Shown here piece by piece: positions 25,886 to 39,400 of a stretch of 64,000 nt of DNA; position 1 is the stretch's first letter, and each line of letters begins with the position of its first letter. Both the position numbers and the translations under genes were made by a program. This DNA is from Atrichornis clamosus (taxonomy: Eukaryota; Chordata; Aves; Passeriformes; Menuridae): the NCBI GenBank assembly GCA_013400975.1, contig WBMZ01012770.1, positions 19,299-83,298 of the forward strand, written 5' to 3'. The notes under the pieces are model-generated. The model did not search any database. It had not been told where the DNA came from and saw nothing but the letters and a program-made list of their open reading frames with translations.

Positions 25886-28800
25886 GTGGCTTCTAGAAGG
25901 TTTTGTAGTAAAACTCCATAATAATAAATCCTACGCTTTGGGCTTGACAAAATTATTTGTGTGACAATGATAGTGTATTGCTGCAGCTGAAGTTTTTGTC
26001 AAGATTTAGGTTAACATAAAATAATGGCATCACTAAGTAGTTTTCTGACCAGCATAGTTAACTTTTGAGACTCTAGAAAAGAAGGGATTTGAAGAAGTGT
26101 GGTAACTTTCCACTGTTTTTTAGGAAGACAGCTGCTGTTTTCAGCCTACAGAGTTGAGCAGCTTATGTATGAATGTGGGGGAATGTTAGCATGGACTGGT
26201 TTTAGGGATGTCTGTTAAACCTGCAAACATCTAGTATGAGTTTTTAGTGCCTGTGACTTCCTTCTGAGCAGTTTTTGGTATCGGCAGTAAACATTTGAGT
26301 TGTTTAAGTGAGGTATTTGACAACCATCGTGTCTAGAAACGTGGAGCTTGTGCCGGGGGCTGGCTCAGTGTTCATCCTGATGTTCTGTACTGGGGCAGTG
26401 GTGTTACCCTGTAGCGATGCTCAGAGAAGACTGATTGACTCAAGTGCTTCTCTTAGACTAAACTTCATATATGGACACCTTAACGAGTGTGCACAGTGAG
26501 TGTAATATGACCTCAAGGGGCGCTAGCTAATGGTTAACTGGCTCTGCTGAACCTGCGTTCCTTAAACAAACGCTATCAGGGTGGGATGAGTTGTCTTATT
26601 GCTGCAGACAGGCTACTTCAGGTTGGAGACGAAAGCTTTATTCTTAGGAGTCGAAGACAGCAGGAGGGCTTTCACTGCCTGCTCAAACAGGGAAGGGAAG
26701 GAAGGCATCACGTTACTAGAGCTGCTGTTTTCAAATCAAGACAGGAGGAATGAGGGTAGTAGAGTCTCTGAGTATGTTCTGAAGTGTGTAGGGTGACTGA
26801 CCTCAACTCAGCTGTTATTTTGATTTTTTAAGTGACTGTGGTCTGAACAGGTGCTTGATGCAGTGCAAAGCTTCTTGGGATAGTAGGTGTAACTTTATGC
26901 TAATGCTTTGAGAAAAGGGAGAGAAATAGGCAAGATCATGCTTTTGGCAGGAGTCTGCAGTGTGGAGATACTCTGCATGGACAACGAAGGGGAGAGATAG
27001 TGCTGAAACTGAGCTTTCTGTACAAGGCAAAACCTTAATAGATAAGGTGAGTCAAAACTGTGGCTCTTACTTGTATTCTGGGGGCTTTGAAAACTGTGGA
27101 AATTGCTTGTTATAAGGCATATGGGATAACAATCTTGTTTTCTGAACTTCTACCCAGACAAAAATCTATGTTTTATTTATGTGAGAGACCTCTCACCCAA
27201 GCACAGTTTTTGCAATGATAGCATTGGTATGGTCATCTTGATTAATCATCTTGGCTTATAAAATGGGTTGAGTTAGTATCTTAAATCTGAACAGTTATTG
27301 AACTGTTTAAGAAACCCTGTGTCTGGGTGAGTTGTAATAGGGTGGGTTTGTGTTGGGTTTTGATTTCGTTTTTTTAATGGCAAATACAAATTCCTCTCTA
27401 TGTAATTGAAATAGGAAAACTAGACTTTTGGTGAGAATAAGCAAATTATTTATTCCTACAGGTAGAAAACCAGAACTCAGCATCGAAGGCTTTAAAAGCA
27501 AAAACTAGAGCAAAACCAGTGTGTTTCACTTTTTCACAGTTATGGGCAGAGTAAGTTGGTATTTCATTTTTTTGATCCTGACTGGTAGGAGATACATTAA
27601 CTGCATCAGAAATTGACTCTGTGGTTACTTTTTCAGACTAACTTTTCCTCCCTTGATGAATGACGTGATCCACATCTAAAAACAAATGAGATTATATAAA
27701 GTAATAGATTTTTAACTGTATAGCATCTACTGCTTGCAATAGAAGCATCTGGTCAGGACAGAAGTTTAGAATTTGATTCATTTAAGGTATTTTTATTGGC
27801 AGATAGAAATTCTTTGTTAAAATATTGTTGGGCTCTCCATTCCATCTTCATTTAAGTTGTCCTTGCATTGGTGCAAGTACGTTTAATTCAATCGAGTTCC
27901 CTGTGGCTTAGAACATTAAGCATGTGACAAGAAACACAGTGATGAGAGACTTAAAAGATAACTCTTTTTCTTCTAGTTTTGTGTTATTAATTAAGAGTAT
28001 ACTTCATTTGACTTTGGTCGCACAAAAGCTGTGTAACTAAGTTAATAGTAAACGTCACTTCCTAGTTAACATGAAAGTCTCTGGCATACATAATGATTAT
28101 TTTAAGCATCTTTCATTCACAAAATAAAATACATACCTGTAATTTTTTAAAATTTAGTCTTTTAAAATTACTATCAAAGAACAAAACCTTAATTTGTAAA
28201 CTGAGGTTATTTTGTTTAAATAATTTTCTCTTGACAGAACACGGTTTTATATGAGAACTGAATTGATTTATAATAGAGAATGAAAGAAAGGTTAACATAT
28301 TTTAGACAGATCAATGAAATATTGACAGGTCTGGAACGTGAGTGGTTTTGGTTTGTGAATTCTCCAGCCACTTTTTTCTTAGGTAGAAAAATCACACTTG
28401 CACCATTTCTATGAATTAATTCTATTGACTGCAAAAAGTTTAAGATTATCAATCAAAAATTTGTAAGCAAGTCAGAAATTAGGAATCTGCAATGAGAGGC
28501 TGGTTTTGACCTCCAAGTTTGTTAAACTAAAATGCATTAGCTATTTTGCCAGGAAACTCCTCTTTTAAGCAAAGCAACATTATAAATTTTTTATCTCCTT
28601 AATACCTTTTTGGCTTAAAGTAATAAAGTCTAAAATCACTTTATGAATACAAGTTTCGGGGGGGTTTTGTTTTGTTTCACTAACATCCATTTTATGGAGA
28701 ATGTATGTGCTCCTGTGCATCTTCCAAATATTGGCAATGCTGGGGCTGGATGGAAAGTTCAGACCAAATCTTGAACCTCCTCTTGTTGGTCCCACAGACT

Positions 28801-30729
28801 GTCTGGAGTCCAAAGGTTACAAACTGCTTGTAAACTATCTCCAGAATAAAAGCCTGTGTGCCAGGACATCAGTGTTGGTATTGTGTCCTCTATTCTTTTC
28901 CTAATTTGCAGTTTCTCCCCAACCTGCCCCTGTGGATTGTCAATGGCCTGAATTGTTTCAGTCTGTTTAATTCAGTGAGGCTGTGCTAATCGGTGTCGCC
29001 TGAAAGCCTGTCCTGAGACCTCGAGACTTCAGAGATGTTAATTCGCTTAGTACTACAAAACTAAAAAGAACAGAAAAAAAAACAAGAACAAAAACAACAA
29101 CAAAAAAAAGAGAATAGTTTTACATTGTCCGTTTCAGCGGCACAGACCCTGGATTCAGCAAGCCAGTACACACCTTTTGACCGAACAGCTTTTAATACAC
29201 ACCAACTTAACAGAACTATTTTCTTTAACATTAAGCATTACGCACAAACATGAAGTAACTGACGTAATTTGTGAGCGGTAAAGGGTCTCTCTGCAGTATT
29301 TTTTCTCTGCGGGGCCTGGCAAAAGAAAGGTTAAAATTTGCTTCCAAATTGCTCTGTACAAGATTGACCCAGTGACTACCAAAGTCAACAGAAATGTTCC
29401 TGTGAACCCAGCTTTGCTTAGCTGTGCATGATGTGCATGTTAAATCAAATAAGACTATTTATGTCCTTAAACTTGAGACGGTAACACAACCCTGAACCCA
29501 CAAGGTTCCCAGAGTGGATGTGGACCTATCTGGTACATACCTGGAGGAGAATCTTCAAGCTTGAGTTAGGTACTGAGGCTCTCCAGGTGGCTTATTGGGA
29601 AAACACAGTACTCAGGTGAGGAATCCCAGGAGCCAGCAAATTCAGGCAGGAGCACCCTAAGCTTAGTTCAATGATTTGTGCATTTTTGCAAAGTGGAGGA
29701 CAGGGCATAGTCCAACCACATCCTTCCCCAATAAATGGAATTGCCTGTCTGTTCTTTGGATATCCTTTGAGGATCCAGGCTCAAACTCTCGGGCAGAAGT
29801 GCAAAATGGTAGATTTTTTTCAATGTTACTAAAAAATTGGTTCTAACATTTCTGCCTAAAGCCACTTTCCAAAGAAATACTTTTGCTAGATAGACAGGGA
29901 GCAATCACTTACAGCTTTCCACAGGCAAACATTGTATGTATTTTTACTCCCAACTGTGATAAATTTACCTTGGTTTTAGTTCATTAAGGAAACTTCATCA
30001 GGGAAATGCAACTTCTCCTAATTGTCTAAACATAACAGATAGTACCTCTCTCCTTTGACTTGTTTTTCAGACATGAAATTCTTGGTAAATGGTTCTAATT
30101 AATATAAATATTTTTAAAACCTACACGGTTTTTTTCCACTGCATCAGTGTGTGGTTTTTAGTTAGTAACAGAATATGTAGTATCAGTGGTTTATCACAGT
30201 GATTAAAAGTCCAATGAAGGCAACTTACATGAGTCTTTAACTATGAATTGATCCTCAAAGATCAACTTAACCTCGAGGCTTTATTCAGGAGAAATAACGG
30301 TTGTTTTGGTTTTTTTTTTAAGAGCTTTTACGGAAACTTATTTTTGTATCAGGATTTTTAAATGCTTTTGTGGCATATGCCTCGTGAATATTTTCTAAAT
30401 ACCCTTAGTAGCCAGCAGTAATCTTAATGATAAATCATTTTGCAATGTTTCAAATGCTCTTAACTCTTGGTGAGATAATTCCACATTCAGTGTGTTAAAT
30501 ATTTTCAAGAAATAGGCTTGCTGACTTTTAATCTGCAGGTCTGTTTTGTACCACATGCAGTTTCCAGCTACTCGGTATCTCTTGTGCTGCGTAACCTGTC
30601 TCGCGTGCACAGCTATCTAATCTTGCAGCAGGTGAGAAGCTGTAATTTGTGGGGCTTCTTATCAAAATGTAGGAAACTGATGTGGAAAGAATGGCAATTA
30701 AGCTGTATTTTGCCCTCACAATATTAATT
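25886..30729. other. Gene-free intergenic sequence
   Basis: AT-rich sequence with no supported exon or recognised recent repeat. The short open frames are scattered over both strands and carry no recognised domain. The only distinctive feature is the A-rich tract at 29055-29114. Confidence 0.55.
29055..29114 (+). repeat. A-rich low-complexity tract
   Basis: An AAAAC/AACAA-type adenine-rich run on the + strand. It is not preceded by any recognisable retroposed sequence, so it is treated as simple low complexity rather than a poly-A tail. Confidence 0.7.
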
Positions 30730-31110
30730 TTGTTTTAAAAAATAGGTGTCACCGAATGAATAATATCCAGAGCTGTTAAAACACAGCAGGTTGCATGGCT
30801 CAAAGGCGAGCCCTGCAGAGCGGAGCTGCCTGGCGCAGCAGCGCCCTTCACTCCCTGGGAGACGAGCGTCCCCCAGGCTCACCGGGACCTGATTGTCCAG
30901 TGATGCAACAGTTTGCTAATTAAACAGTTCACAGACGTGTTTGGGGCAGAACCTGTGGACATTTAACCAATTGAACAATTTATTGCTGTAATTGAAGGGG
31001 TTAGCTGGTGTTTATTAACTAGCCTTCCTGTCACGTTCGAATGGCTGGACTAACCCTTGGTCCCTGATTTGTTTTCAAGTGTCCCACCGGTGGTGCTGGC
31101 GCTGCAGTGT
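30730..31110. promoter_or_regulatory. Candidate conserved enhancer block A
   Basis: A repeat-free block with mixed composition and closely packed factor-like motifs: GCTAATTAAAC (homeodomain core, about 30915), GAACAATTTATTG (SOX and AT-hook/HOX-like, about 30972) and GGTGTTTATTAAC (forkhead-like, about 31007). It has no open frame of note. It lies about 27.5 kb upstream of PRDM1 exon 1. Enhancer status is inferred from motif density only; conservation was not measured. Confidence 0.3.
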
Positions 31111-31383
31111 CACCCTTTAGCCTGCCGCTTCAAGGCCAGAGCTTCACTTACCGGCTTTTTGCAAATTCAGCAACATGACTGGACCTTTTTTTCCTTGCTG
31201 GAGTTAGTGTTCTGTCACAAAGTACTGTCCCATTAGAGCAAAAAAGCAGATTTTATCTTCTATATCTCAAATACATTTGGATTATTAAGAAATTTCAGCA
31301 AACCCCTTCTGGCTTGAAAAGTGCTTCTGGCTTTGTAATCTCAGCATAGCACTAGTTTATTTTCGTTCTATGTTTACGGTCAC

Positions 31384-31830
31384 CTCTGCTGTCTCTATCA
31401 TCATTAAAGCGGGTCTGGGGCTGGGACAAAGGCGTCACTGCAGTGGCGTGCAGCAGGGCTTCCAGTCAAACCGCGGAGGCACGCGCAGTTTGGGACACAA
31501 ATCTATTCAGGGGAACAATGAGTCCTGATGGTGATAACAGGCTGCGTCTCCCACTTACCCATGAAAGCTTCTATAACTAGAACTAATTGGCCGTTCTTAA
31601 AGTGCAATTAGCGGGGATATTAATCTAGGCCTGACAGGTGTGAAAATGTGTTTCTTTGAATCCATTCAAAAGACAGCCTATCTGATCACCCGTAGGAGGA
31701 GCCTGAAGCAATTGTACCTATAAACTTGTGAGGCTTTAGTTTGTTGGAACCGAACAGACCACTGTTAATAATCACATTTGAGTCAGATGGCATTAACTCG
31801 ACAGAAATGGATGGGAGGAAGTTCACTTAA
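31384..31830. promoter_or_regulatory. Candidate conserved enhancer block B
   Basis: A block free of simple repeats, containing GGGACAAAGGCG (SOX/TCF-like), GTGCAATTAGCGGGG (homeodomain), GGATATTAATC (bicoid/OTX-like TAATC), CTGACAGGTGTGAAAA (T-box-like AGGTGTGA), TATCTGATCACC and TTTGAGTCAGATGG (AP-1-like). The concentration of homeodomain, T-box and AP-1-like sites in about 450 bases is typical of developmental enhancers. About 27 kb upstream of PRDM1. Inference only. Confidence 0.35.
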
Positions 31831-33529
31831 TACTGACATAATAGTTGGTATCACTTCCATCGTCGGGAAAGGAAATGCCTGCTTCCGCCTTCATTTGGGT
31901 ATGTGAAGAAAACGGAAGACTTTTTAAAGATACGTAATTTAATGAGAAAGTTAGGACTGAATTATTTTGCATTAAGGATAGTTAGCTGTCCCTCCCCCAG
32001 TTTACCTCCTGTGCAGTTTGATAACCTCCATTTGCAATGTTTGCTGCTTTCCTCCTTTATTTGTTCTTCATCCCAAGAGGCACTGCATACAGCAGAGACT
32101 TTAAAAGGTGTTGCCAACAAGGGTGGCAGTATCATCTGCTATGCAGCTTTTAAAGAGTACTAATGTAACAGTCGGTGATGGAGTTTCAGGACTCAGGATG
32201 GATACACCACTACGAGTTCAACTTTGCTACAGCTGCTGTACAAGGGCACAGCTCGGCGGCGCTGCACTGGTCCGAAGCTCCTTAATTTAACCAGCAGACA
32301 TTGTGGGATGCTGAAAGGGTTCCAGCTGAATCTGCAGATGGCTGCTTGTGCTAGGGGGCTTCAGGCTTGGAACTAAATGAGGAAATTTGTATTTCCTGTT
32401 GCAATTAAAAGGGGTATTCACAATCTAAGACTAAAATACAAAAGCCTACCCCAAAGACATGCATCTGTTTTACATAAGATAAATGCATTATAAGAGTGAG
32501 AAATTGCTTGAAGATGGTCTTGATACTGAAAATAGTGTGAGTTCATGGGCATGCACATGCATGTATACTGCTCAGTCAGCTACATTTTTTTCTAAAGATG
32601 GAAAATATATTATGTATGGTCTGCCCTGAAAAAATGTCTGCATAATGCTTTACTAGTTCACCCTTCTGAAAGTTTCTGAATGTCTAGACTACTGTGTATT
32701 TTGTAAAATACCTTAGAAGACTTGTTAGAAAAGATGAGTCTTGGTGTCCTCAGTCAACTCAGCACAGTCTTCTGATGGGAAAGGCAACTTCATAGAAAAA
32801 AATTGCTCTACTAATGAATGAGGCCTGTCTTACCAAGGCTGGCATCCTTTTGCCTCACTACTGTGATGGAAAAGCCCCTCTTAGGCTGAAGAACTTCTTG
32901 CCTGAACTTGCCTGGGACAGTTTTGTTCTTTGTGAAAGTCTTTAACTGAAAAAGCTCTTGCTATTTACCCTGTGACAGACACTGATAGAGCACAACCATA
33001 TCCTTTCCCAACCTTGGCAAAGCCACAAAGCAAGAAAGATCATGCTTGCATAATGAAACAAGGTTCATCGGCCGTCAAGAGTATGAGCAGTGGTTGAGGT
33101 AGACTTAGAAAGAGTGTATGTCCCTTAAATTTGTGTGCCTTTCTGAGCTGTAAAGCTTGTTAACTTAGCTACTAATGTATCTGCCTTGCTTTCTTGATGC
33201 CACAATGCCCCTCAGGACACTACACTTTTCCACAGCCACTGGGGCTTGGAGCTGGCTCTGCAGGCTTTGCAACAGAGCATGCTGCATGGTGTAGACATGT
33301 TCTTTTACATCTTTTCTCAGAAAGGCTCTGCATTCTCTAACCTAATGCCTTCAAAATTGGTCTTAATTCAACACAGATGACCAGCGTAGGAAACAACACC
33401 CTGCTTCTGGAGCAATAGCAAGGCTTGTCATTCCTTTGGAAGCCATTGCCCCTCTTTCTGGTTGACGAGGACAAGGCAGTCTTTTTTCTTGATTACCCTA
33501 AATAGTGCAAAACATTCAAGAGGAAGGAG

Positions 33530-33655
33530 GGTCTTGTGATTGAGACAAAGGGCTGTGATTCAGGACTCGTGGGTTCAGCTCCTATCTCTGCTGTCTGCTT
33601 TCTGTTAAACCTTGGGGAAGTCATTAGACCTCTTCCTCTTACACAAAATCTGACT
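33530..33655 (+). mobile_element. MIR/CORE-SINE-like remnant
   Basis: The words TCTTGTGATTGAGACAAAGG, GATTCAGGACTCGTGGGTTC, CCTATCTCTGCTGTCTGC and CCTTGGGGAAGTCATTAGAC follow the order of the tRNA-related head and core of ancient amniote SINEs (gggttcaattcctggctctg, accttgggcaagtcacttaa in the usual consensus). The GGGTTCAG part corresponds to the old B-box. Strongly diverged and non-functional. Confidence 0.6.
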
Positions 33656-34201
33656 CTTTCTGTCTTTTCCATTGAACGGAGAGGTTCTTGTCACCAGTTG
33701 TACATTTGAATGCCTTCCTCACCATTGTTTTCCACTAATGGAAGGTAGGCAGCCTGCCTTTGGCAGGAGGTTGGTGGAGGTATTAGAGTTTTGGGGTCTG
33801 TTCTTAGAATGGAGAACATCATCCTAAGCCAAAATCTGCTAGCAGGACTCCTGCTCACTTTTTCATCTCCCCTGCTAGTTTTCTCCCCCACAACAGCTCC
33901 CTTTCTCCCCTGTTCCTCCTGAACCACCAAGAAGTGGAGAGGAAGAGAAGGACTAGCTTTCCCCCTCCCTACTGTGAAACCAAAATATATCATTATCTGT
34001 CTTCTCTAAACCAGATGTGGGAACAAGATTACTCAAATTGATGTCAACTGAATACGAGTTATGCAGTCTTGCAAGTTGATGACTAAAATTATTGGAATTA
34101 CCCAGAGCTAAATGGTTTGTTATAGCTGTAAGTTGGAGAGTCTCCTAGTATTTGCACCATTGTTTGTTGTGGAAGTGATAAGTCCTGCTGCTTCACATCT
34201 T

Positions 34202-34227
34202 CACCCTTTTTATAGACAAAAAGGGTG
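34202..34227. repeat. Perfect 10-bp inverted repeat (hairpin)
   Basis: CACCCTTTTT and AAAAAGGGTG are perfect complements separated by a six-base loop, TATAGAC minus the stem base. It lies in non-coding DNA. The G/C-rich base and A/T-rich tip make a stable small hairpin, but no function is evident. Confidence 0.7.
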
Positions 34228-37200
34228 CACAATAAAGAGGTTTGTTCATACTTGCTTAACCTCAAATGGTTTGGACAGTTACTTTATACCTCGGTTATAT
34301 TTTCATTCCTATTCAGAGTTTTCATTAGCAAGTTATTTTGTGGTTACCCAGAGTGACACTTAGTAATTGCATTGAAATGTTTCTCTCTTAGATTTTCTTA
34401 GATTTCTGAACTGTAATTATGCAGCAAACCCTGCTTTTGCTCAAGAAATACCTGAGAAAAAAATGCAACAATTAAAATAATGGCTAAATGAGCACTGATA
34501 TGGTATTTATTGATGGCGAGTTGCAGCTCTTTGCAGCATGGCTGGTAAGAACCAAGAGAATGAATTATAGCTACCAGTGTCCCAAGTTTGAAAAGTCAGA
34601 GGAAATAGCAGCAAGAAAAAGCAAATGAAGATAGATGAAATCCCGGGAGGGTGAGGGAGACATCCTCCATGCTGGATGGGGCTGGGCAGCTGACTCCTGG
34701 GTCACCTCAGCTGCTGCTTTTCAGAGTGGTGTTTTGAAAGGGCGCTGTTTGGGAGAAGTGCTTCCTGGCTGCCACTGCCATGCACCACTTGCGGAGGCTG
34801 CCTCTGGGTCAGTGGGAGGTCACCACCAGTTAACTCAACACCTTCAGTGAGGAGAAAGCTCTTGGGGATAAACTTTCTTACTATCACTGTCTCACCTGCA
34901 CTGCGAGAACTTGCAGATGCTTAACTTGTCATTTTGTTTTATCCTGAAGTACGTTTTAGTGGCATCCTTAGCACTGCCAACTATTACCTCTCCCCTTGTC
35001 TAGTACAGCAGGTTCAGCAGCATTGGTTTCAACAGCCTGGTGGTTGGGTTTTCTCCTTGCAGATCCCTCTCCCTGTGCTGTGCTGTGCTGTGGCCAGGGC
35101 CAAGCTGCCCTCCGGTGCCTCAGCGGCACCTTGGCAAAGCTCCCAGGGATCAAGAGGTCCCTCAGGCTCTGCAGAGGCAATAACATCCCACGCACAGCAT
35201 GCGTGGGTGCCCCCCAGGCTTGTCATGTGTTTTGGGACATGCCTCGTGGTCCCGCTGAATCTAAACCAGGGCCAGGCCCATTGCCATGGCACTCGCAGCT
35301 CCGTGGTTCAGCACCAAAAGGAAGAGGCAGCTCTTACACCTCTGCCTATAGTTTGAATGTTGTCAGTGATCACATCAAGGGTGACATCAGGAGGGGATGG
35401 ACTGAATGTGAAAGTGGATGGTGTTTGCTTAGGAAATGTAAAGTCTGAGTATGTTCAGCAAACTGCCTCAAGTCCCTGTAGCTCCAGCAGCAGAGCAGTT
35501 GCATTTAAATAATTGTGTTTTGAAAAAGATCAGAGATGCAAATAAATGGCACAAGTAGTGCAGGAGCCTGTTTTTTATATATACATAGAGGTACATGAGA
35601 AATCAATGTATTTTACATTGCTCCCACTTTTTTGCTTCTGACAGCAGTTACAGACCCCTGCTCACAGGTGAGTCTGGGTGCAGGCATTCCCCCTGGTTGT
35701 TACTTCCCTGGTGGGGCTTTCTCAAGTATTCATGCAGATTCTGGGCAAAAGTCTGGAAAAGGTAAAATGCTGAGGCAAGAGGATTGAACTCTGCAAAGCC
35801 TCTTCAGATTTCAGACTGTTCTGTTCTTGTCCATAAAAGAATTTAGTAGGCATATATTTTATGTGTGTGGGTACATCAGTAGGTGCATAAAAATACATAT
35901 GTCTGTTTTCAATAAAAGTGTTCCATGATCTAAACATCTTCCAGATAACATCTTAAAAATCTTAGGCTTCACATTTTCTCAGACAGGCTTGTTCAGGGAA
36001 ACGAAAGAGAGTGCTTGACAAGATTATGGTGTTGCTTCTATACATTTCCTTTATTCTTGTGGCTGAAAGGAAATTGCAATGTGTTGTTAAGTCAAAGCGT
36101 GGTCTGTGGAGCTGAACCAAAAAACCTTTAAATGGACTAAAATTCCCCTTCTGATAAAAGGGAAAACTACACAGCAAAGAGACAGGATATCTTTAATTTA
36201 AATAGTGGGTTTAGGTATATTAATTTGAGTTCAAAGCATCTTTCAAAGGGTATGATGCCCACATTTTTAATTTTACCTAATACTGAGCATCTGGTGTGGA
36301 CTGGTTTGTGGTACTGAGAGCAAAAGGAAATACATTACTCATAGATGAAAGGAGTGAGGGGGAATCACTGTCCTGACTAAAAATAGCCTTTTTTCCACCA
36401 GTTAATATCAGCTGGAGGTTTGATTAAATAGTAATTGTCTAGAAAAAGACAATAATTGAGTGTGACTGTTTCCTTTCAGGGGCCAGGCCCAGGTGGTGAA
36501 AGTTAAGTATTGTCCTTCAGATAAGGTCCTGAAAGCAGTTTTCCTGAATGTCCACTGAGCCCTTCTGCAAAATGTCCTTTCTGGGTGCTGAGCTGCAGAC
36601 AGACAAAATCCAGGCCTTTTTGCAGGGCAGCAGCAGTTTTCGGGGATGTAGTACCGGAGGATTTTATGGCTGCATTGCAAATACAAAGCTGGCTCACCTC
36701 TTTGGCTGGAACTCTAACCCAGAGGCGCAGAGATCACAAGAGACAAATGTCTTGAATTAAGAAATGGGGTTGACATCTATAAAAGTCAGAGCACATCTAG
36801 TAGGCAACATGTGTAATAAGACTATAACATTTTATCTAATAGGGAGATTGGATAGTTGTCTGAAAAAATGCAGCTTCCGTTCAGACCTGCACATTAATAA
36901 ACAAAATACACCAGATTAATGGGGGTTTTGTTCCCCCCACCCCTTCCCCACCCCTTTATTTATTCATCTGAATCCTTATGCTCTTTTCATAAAAATCAGT
37001 CTTGGTTTTTTTCAGTACAAGGTTAGGGGCAATACTGATAACAACTTTGCCTAGCTTTTTTGGAGTCTTGCATATTTCCATGAGATTAACAATATTTCCC
37101 TCTACATTTCTAGAAGGTTATTCTCTCTGAGTGACCCTTTTATGCATCATAATGTTAACACTTATCATTTGTCTGGGACTTTACGTATCATGAATATCTA

Positions 37201-37849
37201 AGCATTATTTAATTAACCTTTGCAAGTGTCCAGTGAGTCAGAGAGCCATGAGATAGAGCCAGACAAGAAGTGTTTTCTCTGCCCTCCAGAAGTTTTCAAA
37301 TTGCTACTTATTCCGAGTTGAACGGACTCAGAACTTTGTGGAGTTTTTCACGGAGGAAAAGTGGAGGAGGAGAGAGCGTGAGAGACACAGTGGTTTGCTG
37401 CAAAATGGCCAAAAGTTACAAAGTGCTCCCTGGGGAAGGGGAAAGATATCGTTTCAGCCCTTTGTCCCACTTGGTGAAGTTTTGGGACTTTAGCCTTATG
37501 CCTCCACATGCTGAATTAGGACTGTAATGGCTGAGCCAGAGTCAGGCCAGATCTGCTGGGTGGTCTGAAGACAAGCACTTAGGGAGAAGGTCACCATGGC
37601 CTTTTAGTGGGAGCAGCTCCCAAAGCTTTGCTGGTGTAGCTCGGACCACCTTTTGTTTTGTGTTCCCCGTAAGTGGTCTCACTGCAAGGTGAGGCTGAGC
37701 TCTTATCCAGACGGAAACACCACTGACTGAAAAAGCAGCACACGTGTTCTGCTGGGAAACCTGGGGTTTGGCCATTCAGCATTTTCCAGGGGAAGGTGAT
37801 GCCTTGGCTCAGTAAGGGTAGTTGCTTCAAAGACAGCAGAAATTAATAC

Positions 37850-38060
37850 CATATTCAGTTCGAGAATTCATATGTCTTGATTCTATAGTTTAAACCACTA
37901 GACCACGCTTTTTCTGAAATAGGTAGGAATATTTGGCACGGGAAGGGTACGAGGTGTGCCAGAAGCTACATAAGAGGCCAATGGAAAAGCTAAGAACAGA
38001 ACCCAGGTTTCCTGATACCAGCACCTATGATTCAGCCACAGCACACTGTGAGGGCGCAGG
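37850..38060 (-). mobile_element. Two adjacent ancient tRNA-derived SINE remnants
   Basis: On the minus strand, the part from about 38060 to 37945 reads TATCAGGAAACCTGGGTTCT then CTTAGCTTTTCCATTGGCC, the head and core of a MIR-like SINE. Immediately downstream, 37910-37850, a second head begins GCGTGGTCTAGTGGTTTAAA, which matches the A-box region of the same kind of element (gtggtctagtggttaaagc). Both are badly decayed. The arrangement suggests either two insertions or one element inserted into another. Confidence 0.55.
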
Positions 38061-39039
38061 ACAGGAAGGCGCAACGAGATAAAAATTGAATTTCTTCTGA
38101 AAGTGAAAACTCTTCTTGCTTCAGTTAGTGTTTTCTATTATACCCAGATCATTACTACACCCCTATAATCTAATTTTTCTTTACCATTTGGGTTTAGCAA
38201 TGAATATTGCATTGGCACCTACCCCTGGAAACTCCTGGCCTTCTGTTAATCACAGATTGGCCAACTGAAATGAGAGACTGCCCATTGAGAATATAATCCT
38301 GGTCTGCAGGGGGCACAGAGATTTCTTCACCTCTGGGAAGCAGCCAGCAGTTTACAGTAACCAGAGCCCAAAACTCCACATTTAGGTACAGCACACCATG
38401 CTGAAAGTTAACATGAACTTTAAAAAGGGAGACAGGGGACTTTAACTGATGAGAAGAGTGGTGAGTTTGCTTGTAGCAGCTTTAAATATGTAGCAAATAC
38501 ATATGAAATATTAAAGGGCGTGTTAACTATGAGGTCAGGAAAGCAGATACTTTCCTGTCTTCCTTCCTTTCCAATATATTGCAAAACCAATATAATTCTC
38601 TCCACGTTTATCAATGTGTCTTAATAGAAAAAAAAAATGGGGTCAATAAGTCCTCTGAAAAGAGGCTAAAATGAAGGAAGATAGAGAGTTCATCACTTCC
38701 ATATTTTGAGCCTGTGACTTCCAAAATCAAAGGCTCGGTAATCCTAATGGATTGACTTCCAAATTTCCTTGGATTTGTATTGCTGGACTTGTCTCTCTCC
38801 AGGGCTTAGCTGGATCCCTGCAGATAGATTTTTAGGTTTATATGGTGTAATTCCACTTAGTCCAGCTGTAAACGTGTGGTGGCTGAATTAATACATTACA
38901 TGGGGAATAAAAGAAAAAGAAAGGAGTATACCTACAAACACCCTAGCTTGTATATCAAATCCTGAGGGGGAAAAACTGGGCATTTCAATTAGTTGGTTGT
39001 GTGGCCTGATTGAAGAACAGCCCTGTGGCTAACAAAGCT

Positions 39040-39400
39040 TTGTCTGTAGTATCAGCTTGCTCCTCATCCACCAGGACAAATAGAGTGGTTGGTCATTAAC
39101 GGGCTAGCCATCGGGTAGGGGTTTTGTTCTTAAATGGGGGCTTTGTCTTATCCCTGCTGTTTAAGCCCTCTCCAAGCACTCCTCACCTGTCATAACTGTC
39201 ATACATTTAATTCATCACGCTCTCTGGTCAAAAGCTACACTGATAGTATCAAAAGAAGAGGAGGGGGCTTCTTATAACTTTAGCGATCAAAGGAGATTAC
39301 CAAGCAAATAAGATTTTAATGAAGACGGCAGGTTTGGAAAGGAGAATTTATGCATTGCCAATCGCTAACACATAAATGTTCATTTTATCTCTGTAGTATT
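39040..39400. promoter_or_regulatory. Candidate conserved enhancer block C
   Basis: Repeat-free block with ACATTTAATTCATCACG, a perfect TCF/LEF-like core ATCAAAG at 39286-39292 (context GCGATCAAAGGAG), AATAAGATTTTAATGAAG and CCAATCGCTAACAC. There are no long open frames. It lies about 19 kb upstream of PRDM1 exon 1. The call rests on motif content and absence of repeats. Confidence 0.3.

Noticed and set aside
34996..35448. 150-codon plus-strand open frame overlapping other open frames
   Set aside because: Several overlapping frames are open on both strands because the segment is locally GC-rich; the product resembles no known family.
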